Source: Siphonodentalium dalli (Eukaryota > Mollusca > Scaphopoda > Gadilida > Siphonodentaliidae). From it: a stretch of 64,000 bases of DNA. The stretch covers positions 68,459,897 to 68,523,896 of the forward strand of contig CP136063.1 of assembly GCA_032622095.1 (NCBI GenBank), read 5' to 3'. The stretch's first letter is position 1. Each line of letters begins with the position of its first letter. Positions 12,330-21,476 of the stretch are shown piece by piece. The notes below the pieces were generated by a model that was not told where the DNA came from, made no database searches, and saw nothing but the letters and a program-made list of their open reading frames with translations. The position numbers and the translations under genes are program-made.

Positions 12330-12822
12330 AGGTACGGGAGGCCTTGGCGGTGGGTATGCTGTGAAAATATTTCCACCGGTCAAAAACCGCCACAAACAGA
12401 AAGAATATTAAAATGTAGACAGACTTTGTCCGTATACAAATAAGAAATATCGCATAAACAGTATGTTATTGTCATATGTTTGACCATTCTTATGTAAACA
12501 AAAGCATAAAAAGGTACTTTCCTGTTGTTTGTTTATATTATGATGGTAAACATAAAGAGCGTTCATTGTTGCTGAATTTTGATATGGAACGAATAAAGAG
12601 CATTTATATGATTTGTGTGTGATTAGCCAGTAACACTGTGCTGCCTTCTGTAACACAATCAGGCTCCTGCTTAGGTAAAATATAGTAGGTCTTTATGATA
12701 GCATGCTGTTTACGCGATGGTCATGGTATATATGAACAAAACTGTATGCGTTTTAATGTTTTTCTGTTTACGGTGATTGAAACAAATATGAATATTTTCG
12801 ACAACTAAGGCCTCCCGTGCCT
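12330..12822. mobile_element. TTAA-flanked MITE, copy 1
   Basis: The ends AGGTACGGGAGGCCTT (12,330) and AAGGCCTCCCGTGCCT (to 12,822) are inverted repeats. Each is flanked by TTAA (12,326-12,329 and 12,823-12,826), the target duplication of piggyBac- and Kolobok-type transposons. The 493-bp interior has no meaningful coding frame. A second copy in opposite orientation lies at 33,272-33,757. Confidence 0.8.
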
Positions 12823-12954
12823 TTAAGCCCCCTTATTGTCTCCATTATACATTTAACAATGATATTTACAAAGAAGTTTTTATATTCAGAATAAATGTCA
12901 ATTGTATATTTTAAAACACAATTGAAATTATATATTAATTTAAAATTAAATGTT

Positions 12955-13471
12955 TTTCTTAATTAAGAATTGTTTTCTAATGTATCTTTCCTAATTGGGG
13001 AAAATATTCCTAGTTAAGAAAACTTGTTTTCCTTACTTAGATTTATTTTCCTGCTTGAGAAAATCTCATTCTAGAAAAAATTGGCATCACTTAAGAAAAA
13101 ATATCTTGACGATATTTCTAACTATAGAAAATATAATTTCTTGTTCTAGATTAATTGTATAGCTTTCTTAAATTTCTAGCTATTCTCCCAAGATAATCGC
13201 AGTATCTTAAACTTATCTTATTTCAAGAAAAATAAACTTATGTGAGAAAAACAATCTTTCCTACATTAAGAAAAAAAATCTATACTAAGATTTTTTTACT
13301 AGGATTTTCTTACTAAGATTACTGTGTTTTCTTAAAGAAATTTTCTCAGACAAGAAATTTTCCCACCCTTTCATTTCTTGACCTAGAAAATATGTTTTTC
13401 TTATTTTTCTAGCTATTCTCCCAAGATAATATCTCATTTCAAGATATTTTTTTTTCCTGAATTGAGAAAAT
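12955..13471. repeat. Subterminal AAGAAAA-rich repeat block, right
   Basis: About 500 bases dense in TTAAGAAAA, TTTTCTTA, CTAGAAAA and TTCTCCCAAGATAAT, mirroring the block at 240-545 and ending next to the inverted CACTGCC motif at 13,485. Confidence 0.5.
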
Positions 13472-13485
13472 ATTTTTGGCAGTGC

Positions 13486-14002
13486 ATGACCCACAACTCA
13501 TCCCAACCCAATTGTTCGTTGATCAACAGGCACGGCACGAAAATCCTCAAATATAGAACATTAATTATGGGTAGTTGCCTTTCTTAATGAAAATAATCAT
13601 TATATGTCACAACTAAAGAATAATTAAGTCTCCTCTCGTGATCTTGAGATATTATATCATGGATATATGAACTGCACTCTTGAAAAAAAAAAGTTCTTGG
13701 TACCTGAAACCCGTTAGATATTTGTCACGCCATTAAAGTTAAGTAAATGAGGTTATAATATCCAATGGATCGGTAGATCTTAAATATTGTGTCACAATAA
13801 TCGCTTTTACCAAATTTCACAAAGATATTGAGAAAATCCATTTTGAAATACCAGGAATTTTTGGCAAAACGTGCGTCTGACCCTAAAATGAACGTAAAAA
13901 GAAGACCCGGCTATGTGTAAGAACACATGAGAGATTACAACAGATTTTCCGTCAAATATTGGGGTTCGATAAATCTCTACTTCATCTCAGCCTGTTGAGA
14001 TC
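13486..14002. other. Unassigned spacer
   Basis: No coding, RNA or repeat features are supported. Confidence 0.5.
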
Positions 14003-14006
14003 ATAT

Positions 14007-14448
14007 GTGACCCGCCATGTCAAATCCTGTCGTAAGTCGGGATTTTGTTTAGCCTGTGCCAATGCATTCTCTTATATATGCGAGTCGACCATATGTCGCC
14101 TCGCATATATAAGAGAATGCATTGGCCTAACAATTTTTTATCTTTTAATAAATCTTTCTTACAATGTTTAGGACATAAAATAAAAAACATCCATTACCCT
14201 ACAGGGAGCCCCACACATATATAGAAGCATATAGAAGAGTGTCGTCTGCTCATGTTTGTCTGGGGCTCTGTATGGGTGAAATTATAAAATTGTTAAAGAA
14301 TACAAGAAAAAAATATAAAAAATTGTTAGGCCAATGCATTCTCTTATATATGCGAGGCGACCTATGGTCGACTCGCATATATAAGAGAATGCATTGGCAC
14401 AGGGTAAAAAAATCCCGACTTACGACTGGATTTGATATGGCGGGTCAC
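14007..14448. mobile_element. H element: complete 442-bp transposon with hairpin-bearing inverted ends
   Basis: The inverted ends begin GTGACCCGCCAT and extend about 134 bp. Each contains its own near-perfect 69-bp palindrome (14,058-14,126 and 14,330-14,398; arms GCCAATGCATTCTCTTATAT...). The central ~180 bp carry ACATCCATTACCCT and GAGCCCCACACATATATAG. ATAT flanks both sides (14,003-14,006 and 14,449-14,452). An inverted copy of the flanking sequence at 14,849-14,883 lacks the insertion and has a single ATAT, so it acts as a natural empty site. This supports genuine transposition with a 4-bp duplication. No transposase is encoded and the superfamily is unknown to me. Confidence 0.8.
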
Positions 14449-14452
14449 ATAT

Positions 14453-14883
14453 TCCACCTGTACAAAACCTGGGAACTTCTTTATGTTTAAAACATTGGGG
14501 GAAAATCAGTGGAGGTAATATATTTCTTATATTAGTAAATATATGTTTCCTATTAATGAAGTTCACTGCAGCTGAAGGTCGCAACTCGAAGTTGTATGAT
14601 TTAGGTGACATTGTGAACGATTTTGCGTTGCATCGCTTACAGTCATGGAATTTCTCCCCAGTTATTAATTTAATGTTCATTGCGATATCGGCTCAAAACA
14701 TTCATCAAAAGGCATGACAATTCGAGTTGGAACAAACCCCACTGTGAAGTAAATTGAGGAACACATATTAACAAAGAATTATGTTTATTTTCTGCCTTTT
14801 TTGTTCAATGTTATAAGTTCCCTGTCAGAACCGGTCAGAACAACACAAAGTTCCCAGGTTTTGTACTGGTGGAATATGATATC
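14453..14883. repeat. Inverted pair flanking about 370 bp
   Basis: TTCCACCTGTACAAAACCTG at 14,453 and its near-complement CAGGTTTTGTACTGGTGGAA (14,855-14,874) form ~31-bp inverted ends. They could be the ends of a small DNA transposon into which the H element later inserted. The interior has no recognisable gene. Confidence 0.55.
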
Positions 14884-14908
14884 TACGGGTGTATATATCT
14901 ATATAGAG

Positions 14909-15467
14909 CAGGGGGGAGTCGGAAAAAATGTGCAGGCACGTATGCTGATTTTTGACTTTCGACCCTTGTTGGGATCCACCCACCCCTGCGTCCAATTTGT
15001 TTCCGTTTTCGGCTGTTTTTTCCGACCATTTTTGGACACCCACCCCCTTTTAACACTAAAACAGAGATTTGCGGGGGAAATCCACTGTAAACAGCTGTAT
15101 ATGAATTTCTGTGCATACTATTAATAATGGATATTAACATTAACATGTAAATAGGAACAAGTCATTTTGGGGTCATTCGGTAAAACAAAACTTGGCTGCC
15201 AGCAGCCATCTTGGATTTCAAAATTCAATTTTTTAAGTAGCATGGGCTACAGGCTGTACTGTTTGTCTGATCATTATGAAATTTGTCATTTATGTTAATA
15301 TTGACATATAGATGTGTTTTAAACCAAACTCATTGCAAAAACAGTCAAAAAGACTTGCAGGAAAAATATTTTTGAGTTGCGGAAAAGATAAATTGTTTGT
15401 CCTATCGACCGCCCACCCACCCCGGTATACGTGCCCGGAAAAATACTTTTTTCCACCCCCCCCCCTG
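14909..15467. mobile_element. hAT-like MITE with CAGGGGGG ends
   Basis: CAGGGGGGAGTCGGAAAAA (14,909) is mirrored by TTTTTTCCACCCCCCCCCTG ending at 15,467. TATAGAG occurs immediately outside both ends (14,902-14,908 and 15,468-15,474), a 7-bp match near the 8-bp target duplication expected of hAT elements. CAGGG...CCCTG ends are also typical of hAT. The 559-bp interior is non-coding. Confidence 0.6.
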
Positions 15468-16810
15468 TATAGAGCATAGATTCACGGCATGATCTACACA
15501 TATAGGGACCATACTTTATTTTAGGTTTTAATATGCATTGACATTATATGATGTCGGTTGATCAAACTGATGCTGTTAAAAAGTACCGTTATTTTTTGTT
15601 TAATTTGTCATTTTCGCTTTGTTCGGATAATATGAACCGTATATCGTGCATGTATAAAACATTCGAAAACATTTATTGTTAAATACTTGCAGAATTGTTG
15701 TTGCAAACCACAACCAAGGTGGCTATTCGCGTCGTTTTGCGACCACCAGCGGGCCATTTTTAATTTGATTTTATTAGCGCGCCGCGTGTATACTGTTCTG
15801 CAAATTCTTGAAAGCTGTGGTCCGATGGGCATTTTAGTTATAGATATATATTTTTTTCTGTTTAAAAGTCGAACTGCGCGACCAGGAGGCCGAGTCCGGT
15901 AAAAGGTGTCGTTGGGAGTTTCTATTTCGTTTATTGTCCTTTACATTATTAAGTCAATAATAATAATAATAATATTGGTTTGTGACAAGCTATGTCAATT
16001 ACCAATAAATGAAATTTTAAAGATAATTTGTAAGTCTTATATTTCAACTTTTATAGATATGTTTCGTTCTGCAGACCACTAATGGTTGTGGTCGGAGATG
16101 GTCGAGTCGGCCGCCGGTTCGTTAATTAGGTGCTGTTGTTATTGTTATTTAAACGGAATTCTGAGTTGGTCATTCGCGAAACCAATAAATATTATATTCT
16201 ATAATTACAAGCATGGGTATATAATATATGATCTTGAGCGCGTTACCATTTCTGACATTGGTTTTCTTATATATATTTTTTCTTGAATGTTTCGCACAGA
16301 TACTGGCTTTTTGTCAAATCTCTTACATCGGCCAACCACCGCGAAAATGGCAACTTCAGAAAAATAATAACGGTACATTTTCATAACAGCTTCAGTTTGC
16401 CCTACCAGCAGCATATCCAATTCAGCAGGACCCACCAGCATCACTAATTATAACCATGTTTGGTACAGCGTTAGCTTCGTAACCACTGCACATTTCACGA
16501 CCATATTTATTCCCTGATTCTGTCATCCGGCAAACCGATAAGAACAACAACTCTATCTCGTCAAACCTATTGTCGATACATTGTAATTTACCTTACCAAT
16601 TACTCAGAGACCCATAGATAATACAAAGTTATCGTATACAACACACACAATACCTATGTTAGTAAATACTACTAAATTAAGATAATTTTGACAATGTTTG
16701 ACATTGGAGAGTTTTATTACTATGCATTACTGAACATAACACCACAGAGCTATGTCGGTGACATTATATATCAATGTTTACTCAAGAGTCTAGCAGATAT
16801 CTCTCTGTAC
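15468..16810. other. Unassigned stretch with an AAT microsatellite
   Basis: (AAT)n lies at about 15,955-15,975. No open frame here shows a known domain. The sequence meets a LINE fragment at 16,811. Confidence 0.45.
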
Positions 16811-16843
16811 AATAATTTATATGACAGGAAACTCTCTCACTTC
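16811..16843 (+). mobile_element. 33-bp LINE stub left of the U2-SINE array
   Basis: AATAATTTATATGACAGG followed by AAACTCTCTCACTTC matches the LINE at 53,233-53,265 (coding for NLYDRKLSHF in ORF2). The continuation GGGAGAGCCAAACAC appears only after the array, at 20,705. The LINE is therefore interrupted here, and its own 5' truncation point is about 16,811. Confidence 0.85.
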
Positions 16844-19800
16844 TCGGCCTTTTGGCTAAGATCAAAGTGTAGTATCTGTTCCGCGCTGGCCGTGAGCAGG
16901 GTCGCTATGCTTTGATCGAGCCCTTACGGTGTGATACGTCCCCCGCAGGTGGTTTTTCCCACCCGAAGGGTCTTCCACTGTTTGGATTCGCAGCCTGGGG
17001 CCGACAAGCGGACCTGACTGACTGACCGACTTTCGCTGCAAAGCGGCGACTGACCCCGAGGGGCAATTTGACCATCTCGTAAGGGTGGGTCACCTCTTTC
17101 GGGGTGCTCCAGCCGATATGAGTGGTCCGCAATAGCCCCGGATTTAAAAAAAAAGAAGAAAAGAAACTCTCTCACTTCTCGGCCTTTTGGCTAAGATCAA
17201 AGTGTAGTATCTGTTCCGCGCTGGCCGTGAGCAGGGTCGCTATGCTTTGATCGAGCCCTTACGGTGTGATACGTCCCCTACAGGTGGTTTTTCCCACCCG
17301 AAGGGTCTTCCACTGTTTGGGTTCGCAGCCTGGGGCCGACAAGCGGACCTGACTGACTGACGGACTTCCACTGCAAAGCGGGGACTGACCCCGACAGGCA
17401 ATTTGACCATCTCGTAAGGGTGGGTCACCTCTTTCGGGGTGCTCCAGCCGATATGAGTGGTCCGCAATAGCCCCGGGTTTAAAAAAAAAAAAAAAAAAAA
17501 AAAACTCTCTCACTTCTCGGCCTTTTGGCTAAGATCAAAGTGTAGTATCTGTTCCGCGCTGGCCGTGAGCAGGGTCGCTATGCTTTGATCGAGCCCTTAC
17601 AGTGTGATACGTCCCCCCACAGGTGGTTTTTCCCACCCGAAGGGACTTCCACTGTTTGGGTTCGCAGTCTGGGGCCGACAAGCGGACCTGACTGACTGAC
17701 GGACTTCCGCTGCAAAGCGGGGACTGACCCCGACAGGCAATTTGACCATCTCGTAAGGGTGGTTCACCTCTTTCGGGGTGCTCCAGCCGATATGAGTGGT
17801 CCGCAATAGCCCCGGGTTTAAAAAAAAAAACAAAAAAAAACTCTCTCATTTCTCGGCCTTTTGGCTAAGATCAAATTGTAGTGTCTGTTCCGCGCTGGCC
17901 GTGAGCAGGGTCGCTGTGCTTTGATCGAGCCCTTACGGTGTGATACGTCCCCTACAGGTGGTTTTTCCCACCCGAAGGGTCTTCCACTGTTTGGGTTCGC
18001 AGCCTGGGGCCGACAAGCGGACCTGACTGATTGACGGACTTCCGCTGCAAAGCGGGGACTGACCCCGACAGGCAATTTGACCATCTCGTAAGGGTGGGTC
18101 ACCTCTTTCGGGGTGCTCCAGCCGATATGAGTGGTCCGCAATAGCCCCGGGTTTAAAAAAAAAACAAAAAAAAAAACACTCTCACTTCTCGGCCTTTTGG
18201 CTAAGATCAAGGTGTAGTATCTGTTCCGCGCTGGCCGTGAGCAGGGTCGCTATGCTTTGATCGAGCCCTTTCGGTGTGATACGTCCCCCACAGGTGGTTT
18301 TTCCCACCCGAAGGGACTTCCACTGTTTGGGTTCGCAGCCTGGGGCCGACAAGCGGACCTGACTGACTGACGGACTTCCGCTGCAAAGCGGGGACTGACC
18401 CCGACAGGCAATTTGACCATCTCGTAAGGTGGGTCACCTCTTTCGGGGTGCTCCAGCCGATATGAGTGGTCCGCAATAGCCCCGGGTTTAAAAAAAAGAA
18501 GGAAAAAGAAACTCTCTCACTTCTCTGCCTTTTGGCTAAGATCAAAGTGTAGTATCTGTTCCGCGCTGGCCGTGAGCAGGGTCGCTATGCTTTGATCGAG
18601 CCCTTACGGTGTGATACGTCCCCCCACAGGTGTTTTTTCCCACCCGAAGGGACTTCCACTGTTTGGGTTCGCAGCCTGGGGCCGACAAGCGGACCTGACT
18701 GACTGACGGACTTCCGCTGCAAAGCGGGGACTGACCCCGACAGGCAATTTGACCATCTCGTAAGGGTGGGTCACCTCTTTCGGGGTGCTCCAGCCGATAT
18801 GAGTGGTCCGCAATAGCCCCGGGTTTAAAAAAAAAAAAAAAAAAAAAACTCTCTCATTTCTCGGCCTTTTGGCTAAGATCAAAGTGTAGTATCTGTTCCG
18901 CGCTGGCCGTGAGCAGGGTCGCTATGCTTTGATCGAGCCCTTACGGTGTGATACGTCCCCTACAGGTGGTTTTTTCCCAACCGAAGGGTCTTCCACTGTT
19001 TGGGTTCGCAGCCTGGGGCCGACAAGCGGACCTGACTGACTGACGGACTTCCGCTGCAAAGCGGGGACTGACCCCGACAGGCAATTTGGCCATCTCGTAA
19101 GGTGGGTCACCTCTTTCGGGGTGCTCCAGCGATATGAGTGGTCCGCAATAGCCCCGGGTTTAAAAAAAAAAAAAAACTCTCTCACTTCTCGGCCTTTTGG
19201 CTAAGATCAAAGTGTAGTATCTGTTCCGCGCTGGTCGTGAGCAGGGTCGCTATGCTTTGATCGAGCCCTTACGGTGTGATACGTCCCCCACAGGTGGTTT
19301 TTCCCACCCGAAGGGACTTCCACTGTTTGGGTTCGCAGCCTGGGGCCGACAAGCGGACCTGACTGACTGACGGACTTCCGCTGCAAAGCGGGGACTGACC
19401 CCGACAGGCAATTTGACCATCTCGTAAGGGTGGGTCACCTCTTTCGGGGTGCTCCAGCCGATATGAGTGGTCCGCAATAGCCCCGGGTTTAAAAAAAAAA
19501 AAACAAAAAAAACTCTCTCATTTCTCGGCCTTTTGGCTAAGATCAAAGTGTAGTATCTGTTCCGCGCTGGCCGTGAGCAGGGTCGCTATGCTTTGATCGA
19601 GCCCTTACGGTGTGATACGTCCCCTACAGGTGGTTTTTCCCACCCGAAGGGTCTTCCACTGTTTGGGTTCGCAGCCTGGGGCCGACAAGCGGACCTGACT
19701 GACTGACGGACTTCCGCTGCAAAGCGGGGACTGACCCCGACAGGCAATTTGACCATCTCGTAAGGGTGTGTCACCTCTTTCGGGGTGCTCGTAAGGTGGG

Positions 19801-20704
19801 TCACCTCTTTCGGGGTGCTCCAGCCGATATGAGTGGTCCGCAATAGCCCCGGGTTTAAAAAAAAAAAGGAAAAAGAAACTCTCTCACTTCTCGGCCTTTT
19901 GGCTAAGATCAAAGTGTAGTATCTGTTCCGCGCTGGCCGTGAGCAGGGTAGCTATGCTTTGATCGAGCCCTTACGGTGTGATACGTCCCCCACAGGTGGT
20001 TTTTCCCACCCGAAGGGACTTCCACTGTTTGGGTTCGCAGCCTGGGGCCGACAAGCGGACCTGACTGACTGACGGACTTCCGCTGCAAAGCGGGGACTGA
20101 CCCCGACAGGCAATTTGACCATCTCGTAAGGGTGGGTCACCTCTTTCGGGGTGCTCCAGCCGATATGAGTGGTCCGCAATAGCCCCGGGTTTAAAAAAAA
20201 AAAAAAAAAAAAAACTCTCTCATTTCTCGGCCTTTTGGCTAAGATCAAAGTGTAGTATCTGTTCCGCGCTGGCCGTGAGCAGGGTCGCTATGCTTTGATC
20301 GAGCCCTTACGGTGTGATACGTCCCCTACAGGTGGTTTTTCCCACCCGAAGGGTCTTCCACTGTTTGGGTTCGCAGCCTGGGGCCGACAAGCGGACCTGA
20401 CTGACTGACGGACTTCCGCTGCAAAGCGGGGACTGACCCCGAGGGGCACTTTGACCATGCTCGTAAGGGTGTGTACCTCTTAAAGGGGTACTCAGCCGAC
20501 AAGACTGGTCCGTAATAGCTCCGGGCTGTTTAAAAAAAAGAAAAAAGAAGACAAGACTGGTCCGTAATAGCTCCGGGTTGTTTAAAAAAAACAAAACAAA
20601 AAACAACAAAAATCTCTCACTTCTTAAAGGGGTACTCAGCCGATAAGACTGGTCCGTAAAAGCCCCGGGTAGTTTAAAAAAAAAGAAAGAAACTCTCTCA
20701 CTTC
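16844..20704 (+). mobile_element. U2-snRNA-headed SINE array I, 11 heads
   Basis: Heads start at 16844, 17179, 17517, 17853, 18189, 18524, 18861, 19189, 19525, 19891 and 20227 (period about 336; one unit of 366 has an internal 30-bp duplication). Each head, CTTCTCGGCCTTTTGGCTAA then GATCAAAGTGTAGTATCTG and TTC, equals the 5' end of U2 snRNA. About 65 bases later GTGATACGTCC recalls U2 stem IIa. The body is GC-rich and ends CCCCGGGTTT plus an A-rich tail, then AACTCTCTCACTTC copied from the LINE. The last unit has a different 3' end with three short A-tailed modules (about 20,440-20,690). Reverse-strand open frames are artefacts of the repeats. Not a functional U2 gene cluster: the Sm site and 3' half are absent. 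Confidence 0.92.
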
Positions 20705-21476
20705 GGGAGAGCCAAACACATTAATGTTTTTGCCTGTAGCAAGCTGTGGTATTATGCAGGTGTAGTTCCAATACCTAAACATTATACCAAATTATTTCAA
20801 AAATCTATGTTTTCACATTTCTGGAAAATTAAAGGTGAGCCACTTGCGCGTTCAATGATGTCCTCAATGGAGGCATTAATTTGTGCCACATTCCAACAAA
20901 ACAAGCAGCTTTTTATCTTAGCCATATTCAAAGGCTCATAAATAATCCTGATGTACGATGGAAACATTTTGCCATCTATTGGATTGGATTCTCACTCCGG
21001 CATTATAGGCCGGATTTTGCATCCAATCTCATACCTCATTGTTTTATTTACAATGTCTTTTCGCTCTCAGGGCGTACAAATCTTGTGTGGACTCAGTTGA
21101 GTTCAAAAATATATCAACCAAACAATTTTATGATGTTCTAATGTCTAAAGTCATTCGGAGATCAAATGTTGAACAAAATTGTCCAACGTTTGATTTTAGA
21201 ATTACTTGGACCAATCTTTCTGATAAATTTCTAGATCCATTTTGTCGATCAACATGTTGGCGCGTAATTCATGAAATTCTGCCAACAAATTATAAATTAC
21301 ATAATTTTCATATTGCACGGGATAATCGATGCTGTCTATGCAAAGCGGAAGCCGAGACTATACAGCATCTGTTTGTCGACTGCAAAAATATACAATTATT
21401 ATGGCTACTCATTTTCAACTGGATTTCAAATCTTGTCACAGATATTAAAGTATCACCATCTACTAAAGCTATCAGA
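20705..21476 (+). pseudogene. LINE ORF2 C-terminal fragment L1
   Basis: It matches the LINE at 53,266-54,063 and encodes the region after the reverse transcriptase, including the C-terminal CCHC-type knuckle. Relative to that copy it lacks 10 bp (TGTGTGTCAC) near 20,852, as do the three other fragments, and has its own ~20-bp deletion near 21,029. It stops abruptly at CTATCAGA, where the sequence jumps into the middle of a U2-SINE (CTGACCCCGACAGG). Confidence 0.85.

Larger units (their letters stand above)
227..13485. mobile_element. Possible large CACTA-like element, decayed or non-autonomous
   Basis: CACTGCCAAAAATA at 227-240 is matched by its exact reverse complement at 13,472-13,485. Just inside each end lie several hundred bases dense in AAGAAAA/TTTTCTT words (about 240-540 and 12,955-13,470). 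The base pair CA lies immediately outside both ends, which could be a 2-bp target duplication. CACTG/CACTA ends with subterminal repeats are typical of the CACTA/EnSpm superfamily; that is family knowledge. No transposase reading frame is visible between the ends, and the interior holds many other nested repeats. The two ends could instead belong to two separate small elements. Confidence 0.3.
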
